NCBI RefSeq assembly: GCF_005860775.1
Contig: NZ_VCHQ01000001.1
Location: forward strand, 1-64,000
Source of the DNA: Klebsiella indica
Lineage (GTDB): Bacteria > Pseudomonadota > Gammaproteobacteria > Enterobacterales > Enterobacteriaceae
Reading direction: 5' to 3'
DNA: 64,000 nt
Both the position numbers and the translations under genes were made by a program. The notes under the pieces are model-generated. The model was not told the DNA's origin and did not search any database. It saw nothing but the letters and a program-made list of their open reading frames with translations. Every line of letters begins with the position of its first letter. Within the stretch, counting starts at the first letter, position 1. Shown in pieces: positions 54,383 to 64,000 of the stretch.

Positions 54383-55300
54383 ATGCTGATTGTTATCCCT
54401 ATTCTTATTTTTGTTGCGTTAGTTATCGTTGGCGCGGCGGTGAAAATCGTCCCTCAGGGCTACCAGTGGACGGTTGAACGCTTCGGTCGCTATACGCAAA
54501 CCCTCCAGCCCGGCATGAGCCTGGTGGTGCCGTTTATGGACCGCGTCGGACGCAAAATTAATATGATGGAGCAGGTGCTCGACATTCCTTCCCAGGAAGT
54601 GATCTCAAAAGATAACGCCAACGTGGCTATTGATGCCGTTTGTTTTATTCAGGTCATTGACGCGCCGAAAGCGGCGTATGAAGTCAGTAACCTTGAGCTG
54701 GCGATCATCAATCTGACGATGACCAACATCCGTACGGTTCTCGGGTCAATGGAGCTCGACGAAATGCTCTCTCAGCGCGACAGTATCAATACCCGCCTGC
54801 TACATATCGTCGATGAAGCCACCAATCCGTGGGGCATTAAAATCACCCGCATCGAGATTCGCGATGTTCGTCCACCGGCAGAACTCATTGACGCGATGAA
54901 CGCCCAGATGAAAGCGGAACGAACCAAACGCGCCTATATTCTGGAAGCTGAAGGGATCCGCCAAGCGGAGATTGTCAAAGCTGAGGGGGAAAAACAGTCA
55001 AAAATCCTGAAAGCGGAAGGTGAACGCCAGTCCGCATTCCTGCAGGCGGAAGCGCGTGAACGTTCCGCCGAAGCGGAGGCCCGCGCCACCCAGATGGTTT
55101 CCGATGCGATAGCCTCCGGAGATATCCAGGCGGTGAACTACTTCGTCGCCCAGAAATACACTGAAGCGTTGCAGCAGATTGGTTCCGCGAATAACAGCAA
55201 AGTGGTCATGATGCCGCTTGACGCCAGCAGTCTGATGGGCTCAATCGCCGGGATTACCGAACTGATTAAGGACAGCGCCAGTGAGCGGAAAAAATCATGA
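54383..55300 (+). CDS. qmcA: SPFH/stomatin-family membrane protein QmcA
   Basis: 305 residues. N-terminal membrane helix ([20 protein letters not shown]), then an SPFH/PHB domain ([20 protein letters not shown]), then a charged helical region with repeated [17 protein letters not shown]. Suppresses loss of ftsH/htpX function in E. coli. The ATG at 54383 has AGGAGG upstream. Overlaps ybbJ by 4 bases. Confidence 0.95.
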   Translation: MLIVIPILIFVALVIVGAAVKIVPQGYQWTVERFGRYTQTLQPGMSLVVPFMDRVGRKINMMEQVLDIPSQEVISKDNANVAIDAVCFIQVIDAPKAAYEVSNLELAIINLTMTNIRTVLGSMELDEMLSQRDSINTRLLHIVDEATNPWGIKITRIEIRDVRPPAELIDAMNAQMKAERTKRAYILEAEGIRQAEIVKAEGEKQSKILKAEGERQSAFLQAEARERSAEAEARATQMVSDAIASGDIQAVNYFVAQKYTEALQQIGSANNSKVVMMPLDASSLMGSIAGITELIKDSASERKKS

Positions 55301-55761
55301 TTGAGATGATAATCGCCCATCCGCATATTTTCTGGCTCAGCCTCGGCGGGCTGCTGCTGGCGGCGGAAATGCTCGGCGGCAACGGCTATTTGCTATGGAG
55401 CGGTATCGCCGGGGTGATTACCGGCGTGTTGACCTGGATGCTGCCGTTTAGCTGGGAGTGGCAGGGCACGCTGTTCGCCGTGCTGACACTCCTGGCGGCC
55501 TGGCTGTGGTCACGCTGGCTGCGTAACCGTGTAAAACGCCAGAAACCGGCAGATGCGCAGCTCAATCAGCGTGGCCAACAGATGCTGGGGCGTCGCTTTA
55601 CGCTGGAAAGCGCGCTGGTCAATGGTCGTGGGCATGTGCGCGTCGGCGACAGCTCATGGCCAGTCATTGCCGATGACGATCTCATGGTCGGCAGTAAAGT
55701 CGAAGTTGTCGCCGTCGAAGGAATTACGTTGCGGGTCAGAGAAATTCCCGTCAAACGCTAA
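55297..55761 (+). CDS. ybbJ: NfeD-like membrane protein YbbJ
   Basis: 154 residues. Two or three hydrophobic helices in the first 75 residues, then an OB-fold NfeD domain ([33 protein letters not shown]). NfeD proteins partner with SPFH proteins, matching the coupled qmcA. Its stop overlaps cueR by 4 bases on the opposite strand. Confidence 0.93.
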   Translation: MIEMIIAHPHIFWLSLGGLLLAAEMLGGNGYLLWSGIAGVITGVLTWMLPFSWEWQGTLFAVLTLLAAWLWSRWLRNRVKRQKPADAQLNQRGQQMLGRRFTLESALVNGRGHVRVGDSSWPVIADDDLMVGSKVEVVAVEGITLRVREIPVKR

Positions 55762-56168
55762 ACTTTTACCTTGCGATGACAGCAGCCGGAGAGATTATCG
55801 ATTATCGGGCAATCCGCGCCGTCATCGCCGGGACAGGCATCCGCCAGCGCCAGTAGCTGAGCGCGCATACCTTGCAACTCGCTGATATGACGTTCAATTT
55901 CCGCCACTTTCTCCAGCGTCCGCCGCTTAACGTCGGCGCTGTGCCGCGAGGGATCGTTAAACAGAAATATCAGCTCGCGACACTCTTCCAGGGTAAACCC
56001 CACCTGACGCGCCTGCCGTAACAAAGTCAGTTCATCCAGATGCCGCTGGCTGTAGCTACGGTAACCATTTTCACTCCGTCGTGGCGGCGTCACCAGCCCT
56101 TTCTCTTCGTAAAAACGGATCGCTTTACTGGTCAGGCCGGTTTTTTTGGCTACATCGCTAATATTCAT
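55758..56168 (-). CDS. cueR: MerR-family Cu(I)/Ag(I)-responsive activator
   Basis: 136 residues. N-terminal MerR winged helix ([20 protein letters not shown]), dimer helix, and a metal loop with two cysteines spaced eight apart ([13 protein letters not shown]) that bind Cu(I). Ends CCHRKVKV as in E. coli. It activates copA from the divergent promoter described next. Confidence 0.96.
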   Translation of the reverse strand: MNISDVAKKTGLTSKAIRFYEEKGLVTPPRRSENGYRSYSQRHLDELTLLRQARQVGFTLEECRELIFLFNDPSRHSADVKRRTLEKVAEIERHISELQGMRAQLLALADACPGDDGADCPIIDNLSGCCHRKVKV

Positions 56169-56177
56169 TTTTCCTCC

Positions 56178-56208
56178 TTGACCTTCCCCTTGCTGGAAGG
56201 TTTAACCT
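56178..56208 (+). promoter_or_regulatory. CueR-controlled copA promoter
   Basis: TTGACC (-35) at 56178, TAACCT (-10) at 56203, with the long 19-base spacer typical of MerR-type promoters. The spacer holds the CueR dyad CCTTCC(7)GGAAGG, 56182-56200. Confidence 0.88.
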
Positions 56209-56274
56209 TGATAATACTCGATGAAAGAGTGGATCTGGTCAATCATTAACCGGAAAATTATTCAGGAGTTATTT

Positions 56275-58776
56275 ATGTCTAACACTATCGACCTGGCGCT
56301 TGATGGCCTCTCCTGCGGCCACTGCGTCAAACGCGTAAAAGAAAGCCTGGAGCAACGCCCTGACGTTGAGCAGGCAGAGGTAACCATTACCGAAGCCCAT
56401 GTCACGGGCAGCGCCAGCGCGGAAGCGCTGATTGATACCATTAAACAGGCTGGATACGGCGCGGCACTCAGCCACCCAAAGGCTAAACCGCTGGCAGAAT
56501 CATCAACCCCGCCGGAAGCGCTGACAGCGGCCGCCCCTGAGCTTCCGGCAGCCCATGCCGAGGATGACAGTCAACAATTGTTAATCAACGGCATGAGTTG
56601 CGCCAGCTGTGTCTCCCGGGTACAAAACGCGCTTGCCGCGGTTCCGGGCGTCTCGCAGGCGCGGGTCAACCTGGCGGAACGCACTGCGCTGGTGATGGGC
56701 AGCGCGTCCGCCGCAGAATTAGTCCAGGCGGTGGAAAAAGCGGGCTATGGCGCCGAGGCCATCGAAGATGATCTCAAGCGCCGGGAACGTCAGCAGGAAA
56801 CCGCCGTCGCCACCATGAAACGCTTCCGCTGGCAGGCCATCGTCGCTCTGCTGGTCGGTATCCCGGTGATGGGCTGGGGGATGATCGGCGACAATATGAT
56901 GGTCAGCGACGCCAACCGTTCACTATGGCTGGTTATCGGCCTTATCACGCTGGCGGTAATGGTGTTTGCTGGCGGCCATTTCTACCGCAGCGCCTGGAAA
57001 AGCCTGAAAAACGGCGCCGCGACGATGGATACCCTCGTGGCGCTGGGCACCGGAGTCGCCTGGCTCTACTCAATAAGCGTCAACCTGTGGCCACAGTGGT
57101 TCCCGATGGAAGCCCGCCACCTCTATTATGAAGCCAGCGCGATGATTATCGGCCTGATCAACCTCGGCCATATGCTGGAAGCTCGCGCGCGTCAGCGTTC
57201 TTCCAAAGCGCTGGAAAAACTCCTCGATTTAACGCCGCCGTCAGCACGGGTCGTCACTGACAACGGTGAAAAAGATCTGCCATTGGCGGAAGTGCAGTCA
57301 GGGATGACGCTACGCCTGACCACCGGCGATCGTGTCCCGGTTGACGGCGTGATAAGCCAGGGCGAAGCCTGGTTTGATGAAGCGATGCTCACCGGCGAAC
57401 CGGTGCCACAGCAAAAAGGCGATGGCGACACCATTCATGCCGGGACCGTGGTGCAGGACGGCAGCGTGCTGTTTACCGCCGGCGCCGTCGGCAGCCAGAC
57501 CACCCTGGCGCGGATTATCCGCATGGTGCGCCAGGCGCAAAGCAGTAAGCCGGAAATTGGCCAACTGGCAGACAGAATCTCCGCCGTGTTCGTCCCGGCG
57601 GTGGTGGCGATTGCCCTGTTCAGCGCCGCTATCTGGTACTTTTTCGGCCCGGCACCGCAAATCGTTTATACCCTGGTAATCGCCACCACGGTACTGATTA
57701 TCGCCTGCCCTTGTGCGCTGGGGCTGGCGACGCCAATGTCAATTATCTCCGGCGTCGGTCGCGCGGCGGAATATGGCGTACTGGTTCGCGATGCCGATGC
57801 GCTGCAACGTGCCAGTACCCTGGATACGTTAGTTTTTGATAAAACCGGTACGCTGACCGAAGGTAAACCCCAGGTGGTGGCGATAAAAACGTTCACCGCT
57901 ATCGATGAAACCACCGCGCTGCGTCTGGCCGCGTCTCTGGAACAAGGCTCCAGCCACCCGCTGGCGCGGGCAATCCTCGATAAAGCCGCGGACGATCGAC
58001 TGCCGACGGTGAATAACTTCCGCACGCTGCGCGGGCTGGGCGTCAGCGGCGAAACCGAAGGTCACAACCTGCTGCTCGGCAACCAGGCACTGCTTAATGA
58101 GTACAACGTGGCGAGCGCGGAACTAGAAAGCGAAATGACCGCCCAGGCTTCACAGGGCGCGACGCCGGTACTGCTGGCGATAGATGGTCAGGCGGCGGCG
58201 CTGTTCGCCATTCGCGATCCGCTACGGGAAGATAGCGTGGCGGCGTTAGCCAGACTGCATCGTCAGGGCTACCGCCTGGTTATGTTGACCGGGGATAACC
58301 CAACCACCGCCAACGCCATCGCCAAAGAAGCAGGCATCGATGAAGTGATTGCCGGGGTTCTGCCCGACGGTAAAGCCGATGCCATTAAGCGCCTGCAAAG
58401 CCAGGGGCATCAGGTAGCGATGGTCGGCGACGGTATCAACGATGCACCCGCGCTGGCTCAGGCCGATGTGGGTATCGCCATGGGCGGCGGGAGCGATGTC
58501 GCCATTGAAACCGCGGCTATCACGCTGATGCGCCACAGTCTGAACGGGGTCGCCGATGCGCTGGAAATATCAAAAGCGACGCTGCGTAACATGAAGCAGA
58601 ATCTGATGGGGGCGTTTGTTTACAACTCTTTGGGTATTCCGATTGCCGCCGGGATCCTCTGGCCGCTGACCGGAACGCTACTTAATCCGGTGGTGGCTGG
58701 CGCGGCCATGGCGCTCTCCTCAATTACCGTGGTAAGCAACGCCAACCGACTGCTGCGCTTTAAGCCAAAATCATAG
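56275..58776 (+). CDS. copA: Cu(I)-exporting P-type ATPase
   Basis: 833-residue P1B-1 ATPase that moves Cu(I) from cytoplasm to periplasm. Two N-terminal metal-binding domains (GLSCGHC near residue 12; GMSCASC near 108), the transmembrane CPC in [14 protein letters not shown], phosphorylation [11 protein letters not shown] motif (SSHPLARAI), and hinge [21 protein letters not shown] at 56275 follows CAGGAG; the longer frame is rejected. The E. coli ybaS/ybaT and ybaQ neighbours are absent. Confidence 0.97.
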   Translation: MSNTIDLALDGLSCGHCVKRVKESLEQRPDVEQAEVTITEAHVTGSASAEALIDTIKQAGYGAALSHPKAKPLAESSTPPEALTAAAPELPAAHAEDDSQQLLINGMSCASCVSRVQNALAAVPGVSQARVNLAERTALVMGSASAAELVQAVEKAGYGAEAIEDDLKRRERQQETAVATMKRFRWQAIVALLVGIPVMGWGMIGDNMMVSDANRSLWLVIGLITLAVMVFAGGHFYRSAWKSLKNGAATMDTLVALGTGVAWLYSISVNLWPQWFPMEARHLYYEASAMIIGLINLGHMLEARARQRSSKALEKLLDLTPPSARVVTDNGEKDLPLAEVQSGMTLRLTTGDRVPVDGVISQGEAWFDEAMLTGEPVPQQKGDGDTIHAGTVVQDGSVLFTAGAVGSQTTLARIIRMVRQAQSSKPEIGQLADRISAVFVPAVVAIALFSAAIWYFFGPAPQIVYTLVIATTVLIIACPCALGLATPMSIISGVGRAAEYGVLVRDADALQRASTLDTLVFDKTGTLTEGKPQVVAIKTFTAIDETTALRLAASLEQGSSHPLARAILDKAADDRLPTVNNFRTLRGLGVSGETEGHNLLLGNQALLNEYNVASAELESEMTAQASQGATPVLLAIDGQAAALFAIRDPLREDSVAALARLHRQGYRLVMLTGDNPTTANAIAKEAGIDEVIAGVLPDGKADAIKRLQSQGHQVAMVGDGINDAPALAQADVGIAMGGGSDVAIETAAITLMRHSLNGVADALEISKATLRNMKQNLMGAFVYNSLGIPIAAGILWPLTGTLLNPVVAGAAMALSSITVVSNANRLLRFKPKS

Positions 58777-58798
58777 CGCTCAGCAGACAGCGATAACC

Positions 58799-58838
58799 CA
58801 GCTTCCCCGGTCAGCGACTGCGCTGCCGGGGCATCCCG
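58799..58838. repeat. GC-rich hairpin, also found at 60.5 kb
   Basis: CTTCCCCGGTCAGCGACTGC then GCTGCCGGGG forms a stem with one bulge after copA. Nearly the same sequence recurs at 60515-60549. It may serve as a terminator. Confidence 0.5.
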
Positions 58839-58919
58839 TTCTTCAGCCGCGGTCAATAAGTTCTCTTGCGCCTCCGTTCCCTGCGCGCTAGCATGGTTCC
58901 CTTACATTACGGAGCACGT

Positions 58920-59711
58920 ATGGGCCTGTTAAATCGAATAAAAATGCTGTGGCGAGCCGTCGCCGGTTCGTCTTATTCCTGGCCCGCGCTGGATATCACC
59001 CTTCCCGGCAAGCGCTATCTGCACCTGGTCGGCAGCATTCATATGGGCACCCGCGATATGTCGCCCCCCGTCCGGCTGTTGAAAAAGATCCGCCAGGCCG
59101 ATGCGCTGATTGTCGAGGCCGATATTACCGGCAATGAGACGCCGTTCAGCAACCTTCCCGCTTATCCACCGCTCGCCGAACGCCTGAGCGAGGCTCAGTT
59201 TGCCGAACTGAAAACACGCGCTGAGGAAATGGGCCTGGCCATTACACTGCTCGACAGCCAACCGTTGTGGCAGGTGGCGATGGTATTACAGGCCACTCAG
59301 GCGCAAAAACTGGGGCTGAGAGCGCATTACGGTATTGATTATCAGCTGCTGATGGCGGCGCGTGAAAACAATATCAGAGTGATGGAGCTGGAAGGTGCCG
59401 ATAACCAGATTGCCCTGCTGCGGGATCTGCCCGATGGCGGGCTGGCGCTGCTGGAGGATACCCTGACCCACTGGCGTACCAATGCCCGGCTGCTGCAGGT
59501 GATGATCGGCTGGTGGCTGGAACAACCGCCGTCAAACAATGCAACCGCGCTACCAACAACGTTTAGCCAATCGCTGTATGACGTCCTGATGCACCAGCGT
59601 AATCTGGCCTGGCGAGAAACGTTGCTGGCGCTGCCGCCGGGACGCTACGTGGTTGCCGTCGGCGCGCTGCATTTGTACGGTGAAGGGAATCTGCCGGATA
59701 TGTTGACGTAA
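58920..59711 (+). CDS. ybaP: TraB/GumN-family protein YbaP
   Basis: 263 residues. The TraB/PrgY motif GSIHMGTRD and a second GAL HLYG near the C-terminus define the family; these conserved His/Glu residues suggest a metal-dependent hydrolase. Start MGLLNRIKMLW at 58920 follows GGAGCACGT. Biological role not established. Confidence 0.93.
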   Translation: MGLLNRIKMLWRAVAGSSYSWPALDITLPGKRYLHLVGSIHMGTRDMSPPVRLLKKIRQADALIVEADITGNETPFSNLPAYPPLAERLSEAQFAELKTRAEEMGLAITLLDSQPLWQVAMVLQATQAQKLGLRAHYGIDYQLLMAARENNIRVMELEGADNQIALLRDLPDGGLALLEDTLTHWRTNARLLQVMIGWWLEQPPSNNATALPTTFSQSLYDVLMHQRNLAWRETLLALPPGRYVVAVGALHLYGEGNLPDMLT

Positions 59712-59843
59712 AAAAATGGCCAATATTTCTATTGGCCCGTCAAAGAGGAATTTCATCATTATTATTATCCCGGGGTTCTCACCCCGGATCGTCCGATTGT
59801 CGCTCAAAGTGACCATCACTGCCAACACTATTGCGCAAGATGA

Positions 59844-60392
<549 letters not shown>

Positions 60393-60514
60393 TCACTGTT
60401 TATCCGGCTCACTATCGGCAGAAAATCCCCGGAAATAGAGTATGGGCCCCTGTTCCCCCTTTCTGGAAGGGGGCTGGGGTGAGACATCGTTCCCGGATAT
60501 CGTTCCCGGACATC

Positions 60515-60549
60515 CAGTTTCCCCGGTCAGCGCTGCGCCGCCGGGGAAT
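60515..60549. repeat. GC-rich hairpin, second copy
   Basis: GTTTCCCCGGTCAGCGCTGC then GCCGCCGGGG, homologous to the element after copA. It sits just past the ushA stop and could terminate ushA and ybaK. Confidence 0.5.
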
Positions 60550-60559
60550 TCCGCAAACA

Positions 60560-62212
60560 TTACTGCCAGCTAACCTCGCCTTTCGGCTCATAGGCCGCCG
60601 CATCCAGCGGCGAGTTTTTCTGGATATACTCTTTTAACACCTCAGCATCAATGAAGCCGGTATTCACATAGCCGGGTTTGCTATCGATATGCGGATAACC
60701 ATCGCCGCCAGTGGCGTTAAAACTCAGCGTCGCCATACGATAAGTTTTTTCCGGATCCACCGGTTCACCTTTAATTTTCAGATCGTTAAGTTTGCCGTTT
60801 TTGGCAACAAAACTAACGTTGGAAAACTGCGGATAGGCGCCGGAATCCGGCTTCATCTGCGCCACTGCGGTCAGATACTCCGTCACTTCCTTGCCGCTCA
60901 TATCGACATACACCAGCACGTTACCGAAAGGTTGCACCTTCAGCACGTCTTTATAGGTAATATCACCCGCGTCAATCGAATCCCGCACCCCGCCGCCGCT
61001 CATGACCGCGAAATCGGCGTTACTACGCGCCATTTGCGCCGCCAGCAGCAGGCGCCCCATATTGGTTTGCACAAAGCGCACTTTACTCCGATCGCCTTCC
61101 AGATGCCCGTTCACACTACCGATTTTCACCTGTAGCTGCGCTTTGCCTTTGTTCTGGAAGGGCGTCAGCAGGGAAAGCATCTGTGGGTTTTCAGCGATTT
61201 GCGGAGTATAGAGGACGCGCTCGCTCTCGCCGTTGTCGTAGGTGATCTTTTTCTTCAGGTTGACCGGGATCAGTTGATAGTGCACCAGCTTCATTTCGCC
61301 ATTGCGGAATTCAAAATCAGCGCGGCCAACATATTTCCCCCACTCATGGGCCTGCACGATCCAGATACCATTTTGCTTGTCTGGCGCGCACGGGCTACCC
61401 GGCACATAGTCCACCTGCTTCTTATTCTCAGACGCCATACATACCGGATCCTGAGAATGACCGCCAACAATCATCGCCAGCGAACCTGTCGGCAGACTAC
61501 GCGCCATCTCAACGTCACCGGGCGCATTTGAACCGTGCTCGCCGTTGTCATAATGGCCCATATGCGTCGCCGCCAGAATGACATCCGGTTTTTCGTTCTG
61601 CTGCAGCTCCTGAATGACTAATCTGGCTTCTTCCGCTGGTTTACGAAATTCGATATCCGTAAAATACTCAGGATTACCAATTTTAGCCGTATCGTCAGTG
61701 GTCAGGCCGATGACCGCAATATTCAGCCCGCCGCGTTTAAACAGCACCCACGGCTTAAACAAGCGTTCGCCGGTGCTTTTCTGGTAAATATTGGCGGAGA
61801 TAAACGGAAACTTCGCCCATTTCTCCTGCTGACGCAGTACGCTAAGCGGATTGTCAAACTCGTGATTGCCTACCGCCATCGCATCGTAGCCAATCAGGTT
61901 CATCCCGCGAAAATCAGGCTCAGCATCCTGTAAATCGGACTCCGGCACCCCGGTATTAATATCGCCGCCGGATAACAGCAGCACGCTGCCGCCCTCTGCG
62001 GCGACCTCTTTACGGATACTGTCCACCAGCGTTTTTTGCGCCGACAGGCCATATTCGCCGTAATCGCTGCGCCAGAAGTGGCCATGATGATCGTTAGTAT
62101 GCAGGATGGTAATTTTGTAGGTTTTATCCTGCTCATAGGCCTGCGCTGACAGGCTCCCCAGCGATAATGCAGTAACTAGCGCCAGCGCGACGCCCTGCTT
62201 CATAAAGTGCAT
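60560..62212 (-). CDS. ushA: Periplasmic UDP-sugar hydrolase/5'-nucleotidase
   Basis: 550 residues. Signal peptide ending LSAQA, mature start YEQDKTYK. Metal-site motifs ILHTNDHHGHF, SGGDINTG, GNHEFDNPLSV, ATHMGHYDNGEHGS and GGHSQDP; substrate domain in the C-terminal half (FNATGGDGYPH). Releases nucleosides from nucleotides and UDP-sugars. Length equals E. coli UshA. A second, AT-rich member of this family lies 17 kb away. Confidence 0.96.
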   Translation of the reverse strand: MHFMKQGVALALVTALSLGSLSAQAYEQDKTYKITILHTNDHHGHFWRSDYGEYGLSAQKTLVDSIRKEVAAEGGSVLLLSGGDINTGVPESDLQDAEPDFRGMNLIGYDAMAVGNHEFDNPLSVLRQQEKWAKFPFISANIYQKSTGERLFKPWVLFKRGGLNIAVIGLTTDDTAKIGNPEYFTDIEFRKPAEEARLVIQELQQNEKPDVILAATHMGHYDNGEHGSNAPGDVEMARSLPTGSLAMIVGGHSQDPVCMASENKKQVDYVPGSPCAPDKQNGIWIVQAHEWGKYVGRADFEFRNGEMKLVHYQLIPVNLKKKITYDNGESERVLYTPQIAENPQMLSLLTPFQNKGKAQLQVKIGSVNGHLEGDRSKVRFVQTNMGRLLLAAQMARSNADFAVMSGGGVRDSIDAGDITYKDVLKVQPFGNVLVYVDMSGKEVTEYLTAVAQMKPDSGAYPQFSNVSFVAKNGKLNDLKIKGEPVDPEKTYRMATLSFNATGGDGYPHIDSKPGYVNTGFIDAEVLKEYIQKNSPLDAAAYEPKGEVSWQ

Positions 62213-62375
62213 ATTTCTCTCCCTGACTTAGTAACAAATGCCGAAAGTATAGCGAGTTAGCCGATTAGACAAATATGTTTTCAGAATTGCGACTTCCTTC
62301 AAACCTCAGAGGCAGGTATGTTAGGCAGATAATAATTCCACCTGCATCCTCTATAAAAAACCGTTAAGTGAACCT

Positions 62376-63596
62376 ATGGCCATGAATCAGACCGCACAAC
62401 CCTTACCCGGCCCTGCCACTGCGCCGCAAAAAGCACGTACTTCGTTTGGCATTCTCAGCGCAATCAGCCTCTCTCATTTGCTAAACGATATGATCCAGTC
62501 GTTAATTTTGGCGATCTACCCGCTGCTGCAGGCAGAGTTTTCCTTAACCTTCGTGCAGATCGGGATGATCACACTCACCTTTCAGTTGGCCTCGTCGCTC
62601 CTGCAACCCGTCGTCGGCTACCTGACCGACAAACATCCGATGCCGTGGTCGCTACCGGTAGGGATGTGTTTTACGCTGAGCGGTCTGGTGCTGCTGGCGA
62701 TGTCCGGGAGCTTCGGAATGGTTCTGCTGGCCGCTGCACTGGTCGGTACCGGCTCGTCGGTCTTCCATCCTGAATCCTCGCGCGTGGCGCGCATGGCTTC
62801 AGGCGGACGCCATGGCCTCGCGCAGTCGATATTCCAGGTTGGCGGAAATTTTGGCAGTTCTTTAGGCCCGCTGCTCGCCGCGATTATTATCGCGCCATAT
62901 GGCAAAGCTAACGTTGGCTGGTTCGTTCTCGCGGCGCTGCTGGCCATCGTGGTGCTGGCGCAAATCAGTCGCTGGTATGCCGCGCAGCATCGTATGAATA
63001 AAGGCAAACCAAAGGCGGTGATTGTCAATCCGCTGCCTAGAAACAAAGTAATTCTCGCCGTTTGCGTCCTGCTAATACTTATTTTCTCGAAATATTTCTA
63101 TCTGGCGAGCATCAGCAGCTATTACACCTTTTATCTGATGCAAAAATTTGGATTATCCGTACAAAATGCCCAGATTCATCTGTTTGCCTTCCTGTTTGCG
63201 GTGGCCGCAGGAACGGTGATTGGCGGGCCTGTTGGCGACAAGATTGGCCGTAAATATGTTATTTGGGGCTCTATTCTCGGCGTAGCGCCATTTACCCTTG
63301 TTTTACCCTACGCCAGTCTGGAATGGACCGGTATTTTAACGGTGATTATTGGTTTTATCCTCGCGTCGGCCTTTTCCGCTATTCTGGTCTATGCTCAGGA
63401 GCTGCTGCCGGGCCGGATTGGCATGGTTTCTGGTCTGTTTTTCGGTTTCGCTTTTGGCATGGGCGGCCTTGGCGCCGCCGTACTGGGGCTTTTAGCTGAC
63501 CATACGGGTATCGAACTGGTCTATAAAATCTGCGCTTTCCTGCCACTTCTCGGCATCCTGACGATATTTCTCCCTAATAACCATCAAAAGTCATGA
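62376..63596 (+). CDS. fsr: Fosmidomycin resistance MFS efflux protein
   Basis: 406-residue, 12-helix MFS transporter closely matching E. coli Fsr: LSHLLNDMIQSLILAIYPLL, the loop GYLTDKHPMPWSLP, VGTGSSVFHPESSRVARMAS, and GGPVGDKIGRKYVIWGSILG. Full length. Divergent from ushA. Confidence 0.96.
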   Translation: MAMNQTAQPLPGPATAPQKARTSFGILSAISLSHLLNDMIQSLILAIYPLLQAEFSLTFVQIGMITLTFQLASSLLQPVVGYLTDKHPMPWSLPVGMCFTLSGLVLLAMSGSFGMVLLAAALVGTGSSVFHPESSRVARMASGGRHGLAQSIFQVGGNFGSSLGPLLAAIIIAPYGKANVGWFVLAALLAIVVLAQISRWYAAQHRMNKGKPKAVIVNPLPRNKVILAVCVLLILIFSKYFYLASISSYYTFYLMQKFGLSVQNAQIHLFAFLFAVAAGTVIGGPVGDKIGRKYVIWGSILGVAPFTLVLPYASLEWTGILTVIIGFILASAFSAILVYAQELLPGRIGMVSGLFFGFAFGMGGLGAAVLGLLADHTGIELVYKICAFLPLLGILTIFLPNNHQKS

Positions 63597-63602
63597 TTAT
63601 CC

Positions 63603-63629
63603 GGCAGCCAAAGTGAAACTTTGGCTGCC
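63603..63629 (+). terminator. Probable fsr terminator
   Basis: Perfect 12-base stem GGCAGCCAAAGT / ACTTTGGCTGCC with GAA loop, six bases past fsr; followed by ACAATCTCTT rather than a pure T run. Confidence 0.65.
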
Positions 63630-63787
63630 ACAATCTCTTACTCTACCGGCGTCATCCTGCATAACCTGCTGCCATTTTACGTTCTGTGCTTTTTTTCATG
63701 TCAATCCCATTTTTCTATAAAATTCAATAATTATTCATAAACAAAACAATCGGAATTGTCATAAACTATTACTCGGGCTTTTTGGTT

Positions 63788-64000
63788 TTATACCCTGAAT
63801 CATTCGAGTCGCAGGGCAACTAACGCGGATAACCGTGTTTGAAGCGGGCAAACGCCACCTCAGAATGGCTGGCACCTCACCGTGGCGCAAAGGTCCTCAG
63901 GAGCTTGCTGGATATGGCCAGATCGCATTGGGGAGCCCCAGGAATCGGGCGAGTAATTGCCGACATCCATGCCAATTGAAGTATGACGGGTATCTATACC
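63788..64000. repeat. Family-A repeat, long copy at window end
   Basis: Left end TATACCCTGAATCATTCGAG and right end CAATTGAAGTATGACGGGTA are inverted copies of the family-A termini. The interior (about 160 bases) is longer than the copy at 26.2 kb and unlike it. The rest of the gap after fsr (63630-63787) is AT-rich with no gene seen. Confidence 0.7.

Noticed and set aside
59718-59737. Terminator of ybaP
   Set aside because: GGCCAATA/TATTGGCC is a clean hairpin, but its A run is on the 5' side, so it would only work as a terminator for the minus strand, where no gene reads toward it.

Overview
The window is chromosomal DNA from an enterobacterium close to Salmonella, Citrobacter, Trabulsiella or Yokenella. 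Two well-known syntenic blocks frame it. On the left is lysyl-tRNA synthetase plus cadA-cadB-cadC. On the right is argU-folD-ybcJ-cysS-ppiB-lpxH-purE-purK-selU-ybbP-ybbA-tesA-ybbO-cnoX-fetB-fetA-qmcA-ybbJ-cueR-copA-ybaP-ybaK-ushA-fsr. I cannot fix the genus. Several modules that sit at these junctions in E. coli or Salmonella are missing: dtpC next to cadA, fim genes between argU and folD, allantoin genes between purK and selU, rhs at selU-ybbP, and ybaQ/ybaST around copA.

Layout: 1-6.5 kb, lysine tRNA ligase and the acid-inducible lysine decarboxylase/cadaverine antiporter system. 6.9-8.7 kb, a GNAT protein, a decayed LysR gene and a possible small ORF. 8.8-15.7 kb, a seven-gene minus-strand array: periplasmic binding protein, FecCD-type permease, ATPase, pseudoazurin, Rieske protein, cytochrome b and cytochrome c1. 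It is preceded by a cobalamin riboswitch. 16.4-25.5 kb, a catabolic operon: GntR regulator, PLP-dependent Cys/Met-type lyase, sugar ABC importer, DppA-like binding protein and GH29 fucosidase. 26.4-29.9 kb, an AbgB-like M20 amidohydrolase, an MFS carrier and a LysR regulator. 30-31 kb, two small envelope proteins. 31.2-36.2 kb, a cytoplasmic flavin-based reductase system: ApbE flavin transferase, LysR regulator, a small flavodoxin-like FMN reductase, and a large FMN_red/FMN_bind/FAD_binding_2 protein. From 36.5 kb onward lie core genes, interrupted by an AT-rich 5'-nucleotidase-family gene between lpxH and purE.

Two modules stand out. A complete cytochrome bc1 complex with a pseudoazurin is alien to the textbook enterobacterial respiratory chain, which ends in quinol oxidases. 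Here it is packed behind an importer under a cobalamin riboswitch. The second is the ApbE/LysR/FMN_red/flavoprotein-reductase cluster, which matches the architecture of the NADH-dependent acrylate and (hydroxy)cinnamate reductases of Vibrio. Small palindromic MITE-like repeats of two families are scattered through the accessory half. One copy lies between the riboswitch and the first gene it should control, and one supplies the apbE stop codon.

Functions are assigned from recognised families and motifs read by eye; no database search was run.
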